Below, in pieces: positions 1 through 10,731 of a stretch of DNA of 64,000 nt; position 1 is the stretch's first letter; each line of letters starts with the position of its first letter. The position numbers were made by a program, and so were the translations under genes. The stretch is from Viscum album (taxonomy: Eukaryota; Streptophyta; Magnoliopsida; Santalales; Viscaceae), in the NCBI GenBank assembly GCA_963277665.1, contig OY728163.1:1900554644-1900618643 (forward strand), given 5' to 3'. The notes under the pieces are model-generated. The model was given only the letters and a program-made list of their open reading frames with translations, did no database searches and was not told the DNA's origin.

Positions 1-886
1 ACAAGACTTCATGAAGGTCCTACGTTTTCATGAAGCACTCTCGCAAATCACTCTCACGAAGCACTCTCAAGAAGCTCAAGTCATCGTAGAGCGGCTTCCC
101 TCGTATAGCTAACTGAGCCAACGTGGAGCTTGCAACTTTTGCGGAGCTAGAATAGCTGCCGTGAAGCTCCTTTCATTCGCGAAGTACAAAACCTTCATGA
201 ACTGAGAGAAAATAATGTTCTTCGAAAACTCTCTCTACTTCTCTCAAGGGAGTTGACGCATATTTATAGGCGATTCCACCGACCCTTGAACCTTCTGCGT
301 GAAGTCAGTGCCACGTCATCACAAATCGCGATGCTCCAAAATTTCTATCGAAATGATCTCAAAATCATGAATCACCACGTCAATTTTTCGATCATGGAGC
401 TCATCTTAATCGTAGATCATACCGTCAATTTATTCGCACCTTCTCTGTGAATCTCCAATCACAATGACCTTCACCGCCACAATACTCTTCAACTCTGCCG
501 TTCACGAAGATTGACGTAATCATAAAGAATCACCGCCATCATTTTTCTGGTCTTTGAAAAATCCAATCCATGAAGCCTATCTTCGCAAAACTCACGCCTT
601 TTCTATATTTAAATAAGATCTTCAAGGATATCCAATTTTTGCGATGATCACCAAACTCTTTATTTTGGACACCAAAAATTTGGCAAACACTGGAAAATGA
701 TGCCACCTTGTACTGTTCTTTTTGTACCGCCTCCAGATTATCCATTGCTTTGTCATGGTTCTTTTTCATCATTTATTGTCAACAACATCTCTAGAACTCG
801 AAAATTCAACATGGAAACCTTCTTTTTCAACGAACATAATCAACCCAAAAATGCTTCAATGTTACCTTGAGGGATTTTTCCTAACA
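1..886 (-). repeat. Copia-A 3' LTR, truncated by window start
   Basis: The right end at 881-886 reads CTAACA, so on the element strand the LTR starts TGTTAG. The polypyrimidine complement of the polypurine tract follows at once. In the last 168 bases (719-886) I count 17 differences against the other LTR (8115-8282), about 10%. Short repeats of a 13-base unit containing GAAGCACTCT occur at 31-75 and again in the partner LTR near 7411-7457. Confidence 0.9.
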
Positions 887-1434
887 ATCTCCCCCTTTGG
901 GTTTGTTGAAAACTCTTCTCAGAATGATTTTCTGCACGTTGATACCTCACTGAGTATTCTTCCATCATTTAATATAATTCAACTCTTGCGATTCAAATAG
1001 CGACCAAATATTCACTCACCACATACTCTAAGACCACATGATCAATGCTTGTCATGAGAAACAAGAGTAAATTAAAAGTTCATCAATGAATCACTTCATT
1101 TTTTCCACCCACTGTTGACATCCAACTGATACCAATTTCCAAAATTATTCCAATTGTTGATACCGCACAGATACCAATTGGTGATTTCTAGAAACCTTCC
1201 CAAACCATTCCAACATCACTGTTCTGCTTGTATCACGATCCTCAGCTGTCATGATATCTACTCTTTGATCGATCACTTCTAGCATCGACAGTTTTAAAAT
1301 ACTCCCCCTATCTCATTGCTCTCCCCCTATCTCACTACTCCACCTGCAGCTTCTCCTTGTGTCTTTTACTAAGACATTTTCTCCCTTCTTTAGCCATAGT
1401 TTCTCCCCCTTAGGGAGTCAATATTTCTCCCCCC
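887..1434 (-). promoter_or_regulatory. Copia-A polypurine tracts, multiple copies
   Basis: On the plus strand there are C-rich blocks with T flanks at 888-897, 1301-1310, 1321-1330, 1401-1410 and 1425-1434. On the element strand each reads as AAGGGGGAGA or similar. The one at 888-897 abuts the LTR and is the expected plus-strand DNA priming site. Repeated polypurine tracts between pol and the 3' LTR are a known Sirevirus trait. No long reading frame occurs between 887 and 1836. Confidence 0.7.
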
Positions 1435-1836
1435 TTGTCAACGAACCCAAAGTTCACCCCTCTGCGGTCTACAACTTTGGAAAGAACACAGATTAGCGCA
1501 TTAGAGAAAAAAACACAATACCTCAGGGAGAGGGGGTTCCACATCCACACTCTTTTAAGTGCGGGGAGTCAACTAAACTCCCAGGGCTAGTCAATTCCTT
1601 TCAAACTCTTCCTTGGGTAAGGCCTTTGTCAGAATGTCTACAACCTGTAGTTCTGTAGGCACATACTCCAACTTCACAATTCGTTGCTCAACCTTCTCCT
1701 TGATAAAATGATACTTTATCTCAATGTGCTTCGTCCTTGAGTGATGGAAGAGATTTTTTCAAAGATTTATATCACCTGCGTTATCGCACTGGATTCCAAT
1801 CAAAGACTTCACTTCAATGACCATATCATCAAGCTA

Positions 1837-3060
1837 CTACTTCATCCACAATAACTGTGTGCAAGCATGAGTGGCAGAAATATATTCAGCTTCTGTGGTG
1901 CTCAATGAAATGCAATCTTGCTTCTTGATTATCCAAGAAACACACAATCCACCAAGATAGAATGCACCTCCTGATGTTGATTTCCTATCATCTGCTGAAC
2001 TGGACCAATACGCATTAGTATATCCCAATAACTCTGTCTGAGATTTTCCATTATACATCAAGCCTAATTCCACCATGCCCTTCATATAACAAAGTATTAT
2101 TTTCACTGAAAGCATGTGGATTTCCTTGGAATTAGTTTGATATTGTGCCTCTTGGCAGGTGACGAAAACAATATCAGGTCTCGTCACTATCAGGTACAGT
2201 AAACTCCCAATAATCTGCCTGTATTCTGTGATATCAACTACCTTGCCATTATCATCTTTCGATAATTTCATCCGGGTAGCAACTGGAGTCTTTATCTCTT
2301 GGGAATTTTCAATTCCAAATATTTTCAAAACATCCTTGGAATATTTGGATTGAGAAATTAATGTTCCATTCCTTCCTTGTGTCACTTGTAGACCAAGGAA
2401 AAATGTTAGCTCTCCAATCATTTCATTTCAAAGTAAATTTTCATGAATTCGGAAAACTGTCTGCACTAAGCTTTATCTGATCTACCAAATATTATGTAGT
2501 CGACATAAAACAGGACCATAATCCTTTGATTACTATTTTTGTTGAAATAGAGATTGTAATCAAATCCCCCATGCTGGAAACCAAGCTTCTTCTAGTACTG
2601 ATCAAGCCTTGAGTATCATGCTCTTGGTGCTTATTTCAGCCCATACAACGCCTTATTTAATCTGAAAACCTTGTTCTCATCCTCATGAATGAGAAAACCA
2701 TCTGGATACTCAATATACACCTCTTCCTCCAGAACCCCATTCAAAAATATATATTTGAAGTCCTTCTATAAAACTTTGAACTTCCGTTGCACTACAATGG
2801 ATAGAAATAATATGATTGTCTCTAGTCTCTCAACCTGTGAAAATGTCTCATCAACATCTATTCCCTCAATCTGGGAGTACCCCTTGAATACTAGTCGTGA
2901 TTTGTTCCAAATCAATATGTCATCTTCATTCATCTTGTTGAGATAAACCCATTAAGTCCCAATGACATTCTTATCTGCTGGCCTCGAAAAAAATCTCCCA
3001 CATCTGATTCTTCTCAATCTAATGAAGCTCTTCATTCATTGCCTGAATCCAGTTTTCATC
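1837..3060 (-). pseudogene. Copia-A reverse transcriptase and RNase H, broken
   Basis: This is the copia-type RT (PF07727 family) followed by RNase H. The best open part, 1837-2421, holds the RT C-terminus with IGELTFFLGLQV and SKYSKDVLKIFG, then IGSLLYL and TRPDIVF, and RNase H motifs RKSTSGGAFYLG, SWIIKKQ and STTEAEYISA. It stops at LLWMK, short of the usual end. The RT core at 2430-3060 is split by frame changes and stops but still shows [18 protein letters not shown] and the active-site box. That box reads YVDY (2496-2507) where the family has YVDD, so a catalytic aspartate is lost. The product could not be active. Confidence 0.88.
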
Positions 3061-3399
3061 TTTAGCTACATTAGTGAAGCATTTCGGGTCAAAATGTAGT
3101 AGTAAAGATGTCTGCTACAGTGAAGCATTTCGGCTCAAAATGTGATAGTAAAGATGTCTGCTACAATGATTTAATTATTTTTGTCTAAAATGGAGCCAAC
3201 TGATCACTAATGATATTCTGCCTATCAATTTCAGCTCGAATCCTTGGCTTTTGTGCAGATATAGATTTTACTTCCTTATTCTCATCATCATTATATTCTT
3301 CTGAATCAACATCATCCACTTCTACTCCCCCTGCATTGCTTTCTTTCTCATCATCCTCATCAAGAAATTATTCACTGCACTGTTGAATGATCTCCTCAT

Positions 3400-4480
3400 T
3401 CTCAACTACAGTGACATCATTTCTCTCAACTACTTTTCCCAGCCTTTTGTTAAAGCATTTATATTCCTTAATTTTTCCTGAGTACCCAATGAATATCCCT
3501 TCATCTCCTCACGACTCATATTTCCTATATTTTTCCTTGTTAAGGATAAATCGCTTACATGAAAATATTTGAAATTATTTCACCGTTGGATTATTTTTAT
3601 ACAAAATATCTTATGGAGTCTTTCCTTCCTTCAGAAACAACAAAGCTCTGTTATAAATGTAGACCGATGTCAAAACTGTTTCCTTTCAAAATTTCTCTGG
3701 TAGGTCTTTTTCAATGAGCATTGTTCTAGCCATGTTATTGATGATCTGATTTCTCCTTTCAACCACTAAATTCTTTTGGGAAGTTCTTACTGAGGAAACT
3801 TGATGCCTTATCCCATGTTTCTCAAGATAGCCTTCCACCTGACTGTTTATGAATTCCATACCATTTTCAGCACGAAGCTTCAAAATTTTCTATCCAGACA
3901 TCCTTTCACACTCACTTTGGTACTATTTTAAGCATATGAACAGATCCGAATTAGGGGAAATAACAAATAACCGTGCCATTCTGCTATAGTCATCAATGAA
4001 AATAACATAGTACCTCTTTTCTTCAATTGATCTTGGTGTGATAGGACTACAAACATCAGCATGCACTAATTCGAGAACTCTTGTTAAATTATTTTCCTTT
4101 TCCTTATATGTCTTTCTGATAATATTTCCTTGTTGTCTTGCATCGTACATGTGAGTAAAATCATGTGATAGCTTAGGGAGGTCTCTTTCTACATCACACA
4201 TCACCAGATCTTCCAGGGATGGTTGTAAAAGATGACCAAGTCGTTTTTTCCACAACATGTTTTCTTCCTCTCTAGACAGAAAAGACATATTTTCTTCTCC
4301 ACTTACTTGGTAGAGATTTACCTTTGTTCTTTTTCCATGTAGAACTGCTGCACCATATCTTCCTTTGATTACACACATATTCTTAGTAAACCTTATAGAA
4401 TGACCTGAGTCACATAGTTGACTGACACTGAGAAAGTTGTGACTAAGGCCTTCTACTACTAAGAAATTAGCACGTCTCAT
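3400..4480 (-). pseudogene. Copia-A GAG-pre-integrase and integrase core, broken
   Basis: The segment 3923-4480 opens with a GAG-pre-integrase region (FLSVSQLCDSGHSIRF, then LWKKRLGHL) and passes into the rve integrase core with LELVHADVCSPITPRS, carrying the first acidic residue, and YYVIFIDDYSRMARLF. A second piece, 3686-3883, holds LRAENGMEF, where the family has an aspartate, followed by HGIRHQVSSVRTSQKN and VERRNQIINNMART, which keeps the third acidic residue. Around 3440-3520 the integrase C-terminal part (DEGIFIGYSG) can still be read. The D-to-E change at the second acidic position and several stops indicate a dead copy. Confidence 0.86.
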
Positions 4481-4559
4481 CTATCTACCCCCAAACATTG
4501 CCTTTCATGTGCCAATAATCTTCAGGACTTCGTCATTTACAAACTTAACAACTCCATCT

Positions 4560-4930
4560 TTATCATATTTTACACCTGTAACAAGATCCTTATTACCTAT
4601 CATGTGAGATGTGCAACCACTATCAAGGATCCACACACCAGAGTGATCTGATGCTTTAAGGGAAATTCTACCACCACGACCTTCTCATCCTTCTTCTTTT
4701 TGGTCCATATTTTTGCCTTCACACTCAGCATGGATTTAGATTTCTATTCTTTCTCAGAGTATGATGAACCGGATTCATCTTGAAAAGTTGCAAATCTATT
4801 TTGCATGTTTAACTCAACTATTGGTTCATTAAGCTGTTGCTTGCAAAAATTTTGATTCTGCTTTGGAACATTCCTCTGTATGGTCGAAGTGCAGTACCTA
4901 GCTATGTGCCCAATCCTTTGCGCCAAAAAT
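4560..4930 (-). pseudogene. Copia-A second zinc-knuckle remnant and aspartic protease
   Basis: On the minus strand 4744-4926 carries QRIGHIARYC, the tail of a CCHC knuckle whose first two cysteines are replaced by other residues. At about 4600-4645 the protease motif reads WILDSGCTSHM with the catalytic D-S-G triplet intact, followed by IGNKDL. In this lineage a knuckle just upstream of protease is normal. The segment lies between the gag tail and GAG-pre-integrase. Stops separate it from both neighbours. Confidence 0.8.
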
Positions 4931-5870
4931 AGTGTCCTTTGAAATATGTTTTGGAGAACCGTTCTCTATTTGGTTGTTACCTTTGTTCTTGTTCCCTTAT
5001 ATATCTCTTGGATATGGAACACAAATACTATAAGTGTCCCATATTTCCACAACAATAACACCTGATATAAGGTGCATTCATTAGTGTTACTTATGCACTA
5101 CAAGTTTCCCCTTGGGATATCTGAATATTCTGATTCTGCTTTGTTCCCAAATCAACCTTCAATCACGGGATGGGTTCTTGCGATCTGACTTCAATTTTCA
5201 TAGATTTTTGTTTCTGATCAAGCCCTGAATTAGCCTTAACATCTGAGCTCAATTGCTGCTTCTTTCCTACTGAACTACTAGGCTGCTCTTTCATATTTTC
5301 AGTCTTCAAAATGACCTTCTTTCCCTAGAATTTTTTGGGAATCAAAGGTTTTTCCTGGTCTATAAATTTTCTCCGAAGACCGATAACTTACTCTTCAAGA
5401 TCTTCGATATGCTTGATGTGATCTTTCCTTGTGTTTTTCAACCCATCGATCTCCCTTTTCTGTTCTTCAATCTTGGTTTTATACTCATTAACTAATTCTG
5501 AGTTCTGTAGTGTTGACGACTTGAGTTTCACAATTTCTTCCATCAACTCAGACTTGTCTTCTTCATGCTGATACATATAGAGTTTGGCATCACGAACAAA
5601 TTTGTTATCTTTCTTTGTTTTAGCTCTCCGAAAATCTATCTCCTCAAGAGAATCCTCTAACTCAGCTTTTATATCTATTCTTCCATCAACTTATTCTTCT
5701 TCATCACATTCAGTTTCATTCTTCTCCTAAGAACTACCAATAACTACCACCATAGCATTTTCTCCACGATCTTTGTAGTTCTCTATCTCTTCAACCTCTT
5801 CAGCCTTAGACTCATCCGAACTATCAAATTATTTTGAAAGAATATTTTTCTTCTTAAATAAATTTCTATT
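4931..5870 (-). pseudogene. Copia-A gag C-terminal linker with coiled coil
   Basis: Between the two zinc-knuckle regions, 5388-5576 encodes a 62-residue charged stretch (KSELMEEIVKLKSS, EEQKREIDGLKN) with heptad-like spacing of L, I and V, which looks like a coiled coil. The frame can be followed back to about 5700 through RRAKTKKDNKF. From 4931 to 5380 the reading is polar, Lys/Gln-rich and broken. Known copia gag proteins of this lineage carry long C-terminal tails. I assign it to gag by position only. Confidence 0.55.
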
Positions 5871-5873
5871 GAA

Positions 5874-6792
5874 TTATTTCTTGCCTTTCCCATAGGCTGA
5901 TGACTTTTTCTTGGAAATTTTGACTTCGTCGACATCATCATCTTCTTGGAAATTTTTGGGACACCTTGCGGCAAGATGACCAACCTTTCCACATTTAAAA
6001 CAGGCTAGTGGAAGTTTCCATTTAAACTTTCCTTTTCCTCCTTGAGGGTTTGAGGAGAGGAATGACATCACCTCATCTGTCTCTTCTTCTTCCTGAGAAT
6101 CTTCAATGGTGAGCTTCTTCATGGCCTTGAATGCCACATCTTTATATTTCCCCTTTTCCACAGCCTCGTTATCATCATTTCTCATTTCATATGCAACCAA
6201 GGTACTGTGCAAATTGTCCAATGTTAGCGCTTTTGGATCTTTATCTTCTAGTACAGAAACATTCGGATTAAACCAAGGGGGAAGTTTCCTCAAGATGCAC
6301 TTCACGATCTTTATGTATTCAATGACTTCTCCTAGACCTCGCATATCTTCCACAACAACATTTACCCTATCAAAGAATCCATCAATAGGCTCATTCGGGG
6401 TCCATTCTTAGATCTTCATACTTGTTCCATAATACTTGCAGCTTTGCTTCTCTGACCTTGGTATCTCCTTCATATATGTTCAAAAAAATTTCCCACATAG
6501 CATGTGATGTTTTTTATGACATCACCTTGGTATATATAGCATTGGATATGGATCCTCCCAAAACATTTATTCCTTTTGCATCAATATCCAATTCTCTTCG
6601 CTCAGCTTCTGATAATGCACCGCTATTAATATCAGCTGTGATACCATGCATTGCTACTATAAACACATCCATTCCCAAAGATCGTAAGTAGTGTTGCATC
6701 TGATTCTTCCATAGCTGAAAATTGTTCCCATCGAAGATCAGAATCCCTTTATGATTAGTGACCTCCATTTGAGAGAGAAACACTGATACCAT
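5874..6792 (-). pseudogene. Copia-A gag (capsid region and zinc knuckle), frameshifted
   Basis: Translation plausibly starts at 6792: nine residues later it reads VTNHKGILIFDGNNFQLWK, the standard copia gag opening in which a G-x-N-F/Y-x-x-W motif marks the capsid N-terminus. The frame changes near 6400-6514. The second part (5874-6353) has LPPWFNPNVSVLEDKD and LTLDNLHSTLVAYEMR, then a complete CCHC zinc knuckle, CFKCGKVGHLAARC, which binds the RNA genome. An acidic and lysine-rich tail follows. An overlapping 5783-5992 frame is a shadow. The knuckle is intact even though the gene is not. Confidence 0.85.
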
Positions 6793-6800
6793 CCTTTCCC

Positions 6801-6810
6801 TCTAATACCA
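6801..6810 (-). promoter_or_regulatory. Copia-A primer-binding site (initiator-Met tRNA type)
   Basis: The minus strand reads TGGTATTAGA just inside the 5' LTR. It matches the start of the usual TGGTATCAGAGC primer site apart from one C-to-T change. The gag start lies nine bases further on. Confidence 0.75.
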
Positions 6811-6811
6811 A

Positions 6812-8282
6812 TTCTTAGGTCCACTGGGATAGATACCCTGAGAGGGGGGGGGGGGTGAATCAGGGTATGATAGATCAAAACAACTACTCCTTTTGATCTT
6901 GTTTTTCTGTTAGACAAAACCCTCTTCTCTCTCCTTCCCGATGTAGAGTATGAATAAAACTTAAAGCATGCACAAGACAAAATGATTTTTACTTGGTTCA
7001 CCATCACTGGGCTACGTCCAAGGAGAATACACCAACAGTGTGCCGATATACCAATTCTACAATAAGCACACTACTGTTTACAAGTTCTAAGTGGACTCAC
7101 TATCCCACTTGGTTTACAACCACTTACAATTTGAGAACTCACTGATCTCTCAACTGAAGTGAGATCACTGCTTCTTCAGAAGATCCACTCACAGTTTATA
7201 GACCTGTAGGTTTCATCATTTCCATGAAAGCATGCATCATCAACTATTGATAGATACTCTATTGAAGTTCAAAGTTCATCCACTGATGAATACCCCTTTT
7301 GCCTCTGAACACTAGGAAATTTCTTTTGAAAATACCCTCGCAAAGCACACTACTTCATGAGAATCCCAATTTCACAAATCTCAAACAAGCCTTTGCGAAT
7401 CTACTACCTTTTCATGAAGCACTCTCATGAAGCACTCTAACGAAGCACTCTCGCGAAGCTCAAGTCGTCGCAAAGCGACTTCCCTCGCGTAGCTCACTGA
7501 GCCAACACGAATCTCGCAACTTTCACGGAGCTAGAATAGCTGACGCGAAGCTTCTTCCTTTTTCGAAGCACAATGCCTTCGCGAACTACCCTCGTGAACC
7601 GAGAGCAAATAATTTTCTTTGAAAAATATCTCTACCTCTCTCGAGGGGGTCGAGGCATATTTATAGGTGATTCCATCGACCCTCGAACCTTTCGCGCAAA
7701 GTCAGCGCCACGTCATCACAATTCGCAAAGCTCTGATATTTCTACCAAAATTATCTCAAAATCACGAAGTACCACGACAATTTTCTGATCGTGGAGCTCA
7801 TCGTAATCATGGAGCATCCCGTCAATTTCTTTGCACCTTCACTGAGAAGCTCCACTTGCAATGCCCTTCACCACCGTAATGCTCTTTAACTCTGCCATTC
7901 ACGAAGCTTTACATAATTGCGAAGAATCACCACCATCATTTTTTTGGACTTCACAAAATCTGATCCATGAATCCTATCATCACAAAACTCATGCATTTTC
8001 CATATTTAAATAAGATATTCAAGGATATACACTTTTCACGATGCTCACTAAACTCCAAATTTTGGACCCCAAAAATTTGGAAAACACTGGAAAATGGCGC
8101 CACCTTGTACTGCTCTTTTTGTACTGCCTCCAGATCATCAATTACTTTGTCATGGTTATTTTTCAACATTTATTGTAAAAAAATCTCTAGAACTCAAAAA
8201 TTCACCATGGAAACCTGCTTTTTCAACAAACACAATCAACCAAAAAATGCTGCAATGTTACCTTGAGGGATTTTTCCCAACA
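6812..8282 (-). repeat. Copia-A 5' LTR
   Basis: The right end CCCAACA (8276-8282) gives TGTTGGG on the element strand; the left end meets the primer site. Length is about 1.47 kb. It contains a run of twelve G at 6844-6855, which is C-rich on the element strand and 30-40 bases from the LTR 3' end, the same position as the C tract in Copia-B. The exact left boundary is uncertain by a few bases because the usual terminal CA is not visible there. Confidence 0.88.
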
Positions 8283-8618
8283 GACTCTCTGTTCCTGATC
8301 GGTTACACATTACGCTAGGGAGACGATATGCTATGCTTTTCCAAACAAGGGTTTCCCTGGGTTTCTAAAATACTCATGAGTGATAATGGTTCCCAAAGGG
8401 ACATTTAGGGATAGAACCATTAGAAAAGTGGCTATGCCATGCCTCAAGTGATACATAAACCTGTCTGTGTGATACTATGATGGACTAATGATAAAGCCAA
8501 GCCTCGAATGATACTTGGTATTTCAGAAGATTTCCTTAGATGGGATCGATGGTACTGGATTAATTTAAGGATGTACGATAGTGATACATTCAGGATGGTA
8601 TCAGACTCCAACTCTACA
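8283..8618 (+). repeat. Gypsy-A 5' LTR, middle piece
   Basis: This stretch between the two copia elements aligns with 27896-28231 of the 3' LTR. Shared landmarks include GTTTCTAAAATACTCATGAG and GGTTCCCAAAGGGACATT. No gene is present. Confidence 0.88.
8614..8618. repeat. Copia-B target-site duplication, left copy
   Basis: CTACA directly precedes the LTR start TGTTGG and is repeated exactly at 20183-20187 after the right LTR. The uninterrupted site exists at 28227-28231 in the Gypsy-A 3' LTR. Confidence 0.95.
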
Positions 8619-10546
8619 TGTTGGACTCACCTGTTTTGATAATCTCAATTATGTTTAGATATTCTTTGATAATCCCAAATAATATCTATCTATATATTAA
8701 TTATACTTTATAATTATGAAATCATTCTAATGAGTTGATATGAATATCAACATGATCATATCATATCATTGGAATATCTTATTCAATGTTTATTTATGAT
8801 TATAAATGTTTAACGATGATTAATCGTGATACTAACTCAATATGGAAATGAAATTCATAGAATATATACTTTATAAGCATTCGAGTCTTAAAGTCACTGA
8901 TACAGACAGAGATACCGATAAGAAAAGGTCACTGATAGACTAAGTCTACTGATAGACAAGGTCACTGATACGAGCTACCAATATAATGGAGCTACCGATA
9001 GAGGAAGCTACTGATAGAGAGAGTTACCGCTACCGATGTTAACAGCTACTGATAGTAAGGAAGAGCTACTGACAGAAGTTCACCACTACAAAGAGCTACT
9101 GATAGATGGAGCTACCGATACAAGGAGATATTGCTACACATGGAGATAATGATACATAAAGATACCATTACAGAGAGTAACAACTACTGATGCAAGACCT
9201 ACCGTTACAAGTCCACCACTATAAGTTCACTGATACAAAGAGCTACTGATGGAAACCAGTCACTGTTTCTCTAAACTCTATCTCTCTATTTGATTATTAA
9301 AAATAGTTATATTTTGTGCTTTTAATGCAACTGAAATTAATTAATGGTGTTTGTTGGATGTCAGGGAACCGTACCTCGTACCTGCAGAAGTAATCATGAC
9401 TTATGTCGAACCACCGCATGAGATATAAAAGGAAGATCAAAGCTGCGTATAAAGGGAGTGACATAGAGAATGCACAAATGACACATACAAGAAGAACACA
9501 CAAAGAACTCGAAGAACACTCATACAAATCAAGAACAGAAGTTCAAAGAGGAGGTTCAAGTGCTACAAAGAATACTATCACATTAAAGATGAACACATAT
9601 ACTGGAAGTAAATTAATAGAACCACGACACTCTATTTTCTAGACAACATCCAGAGAAGGACTCAAAGATTCATCTGCATCAATCCAAAGGATTCCAGAGC
9701 TGCATTGACATCACACAAGAGAATTATAAACTCATATTCATATTATTGCTCTATTGTGATCATTTTTATTACATTACGAGCAGTGTGTGTGATTATGTAT
9801 GTTTGGACACACACTGACTCCTAAACTGAACTGGAGGATACTGAAATACTCACACCAAACTCTTTACACCTTTGTGTATCCCAAGTAGAACTGTGGTAGT
9901 GGTTTGAGGACCTTGGCAACCTGTGTGCTGTTGTTGTTGCTTTCCCATGAAAAACTATGGTAGAGGTATGAGGACCTGGATAGTCTGAGTATTATTGTAA
10001 ACCCCGATCCAAGTGTGGATCAAAGTTATATATAAACTGTTTGAGATTACTAAGTCTCAGCTTGAGAATGAACCTCTTGGTTAAAACTGCAATGCATTTT
10101 ATTTCATTTTAAACTAGATTTAATATTCCACTTCTAATTACTTTGAAATTAAAATTAGTTTTAAAGTAACTCTGATAGTGGAACTAGAAAGTGTTTATAA
10201 TTATTGACTACTGTGCATCTTATTTCATTTTAAAATAGCTTTAATATTCTGTTGCTAATTACTTTGAAATTCAAATTAGTTTTAAAGTAACTCTAAAAGT
10301 TGAACTAGAAAGTGTTTGTAATTATTTATAGCCAGTAAGTTAGTTTCAAAATCTAACTTAATCTTTAAATTAAGTTAACTGAGAAATAATCAATCTTTGA
10401 GAAACTAATTGAACACTTATAATCTTTATAAATTCACTATAGTTTAACTTGTTTTACGAATTGGGTAATTTCAATATAAATATTTTAAACATAAATTTTT
10501 AATAGGTACTCAATTCACCCCCCTTGAGTATCCACTCTGACCAACA
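8619..10546 (+). repeat. Copia-B 5' LTR
   Basis: Begins TGTTGGACTC, ends GACCAACA, 1,928 bases. Near the 3' end is a C tract (10518-10523) preceded by CAATT. The central part (8896-9256) holds the degenerate CCGATAG-type repeats described separately. Scattered short frames such as 9403-9642 have no recognisable domain and are also disrupted in the other LTR. Confidence 0.95.
8896..9256 (+). repeat. Degenerate short tandem repeats inside Copia-B 5' LTR
   Basis: About twenty loosely spaced units built on GAGCTACTGATAGA / GAGCTACCGATAGA, roughly 18-20 bases apart. The same block occurs at 18646-19010 in the 3' LTR. The core ACCGATAG/ACTGATAG is also the core of the 17-bp array at 14911-15046. 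Function unknown. Confidence 0.8.
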
Positions 10547-10548
10547 TT

Positions 10549-10560
10549 TGGTATCAGAGG
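10549..10560 (+). promoter_or_regulatory. Copia-B primer-binding site (initiator-Met tRNA)
   Basis: TGGTATCAGAGG, two bases after the LTR end. It matches the canonical TGGTATCAGAGC site in 11 of 12 positions. Confidence 0.92.
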
Positions 10561-10731
10561 TGGTAGATAAAAGTCTTTCAAAACACTCTGTTTGTGAAAA
10601 GTTTTCAAATGTGTTTTTACTTGTATCTTAAAGATCTCAAAATTTCTGTAAATTCTAAATTTTTATATCTTTATATATATTTATAAAAATTATATTTTAT
10701 GAAAAAAATATTAGAAGGTGTAGCTTCTAAC

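Larger units (their letters stand above)
1..8282 (-). mobile_element. Copia-A: Sirevirus-like Ty1/copia LTR retrotransposon, minus strand
   Basis: Read on the minus strand the order is LTR (6812-8282), primer site, gag with zinc knuckle, protease, integrase, RT, RNase H, polypurine tracts, LTR (1-886). Integrase before RT is the Ty1/copia order. The two LTRs are clearly homologous: 7390-8282 matches 1-886. The 3' LTR is cut by the window edge and should extend roughly 585 bases further left. The right end joins sequence that matches 27896 onward in the Gypsy-A 3' LTR, so the element lies inside the Gypsy-A 5' LTR. Multiple polypurine-type motifs before the 3' LTR and a C/G-rich tract near the LTR end favour the Sirevirus lineage; that lineage call is inference. 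Confidence 0.9.

Noticed and set aside
6106..6691. Plus-strand open frames of 89-101 codons
   Set aside because: They are antisense shadows of the Copia-A gag, whose zinc knuckle and capsid motifs are on the minus strand.
10549..10560. tRNA gene fragment
   Set aside because: The match is only the 12-base primer-binding site complementary to the tRNA 3' end. No cloverleaf can be drawn around it.
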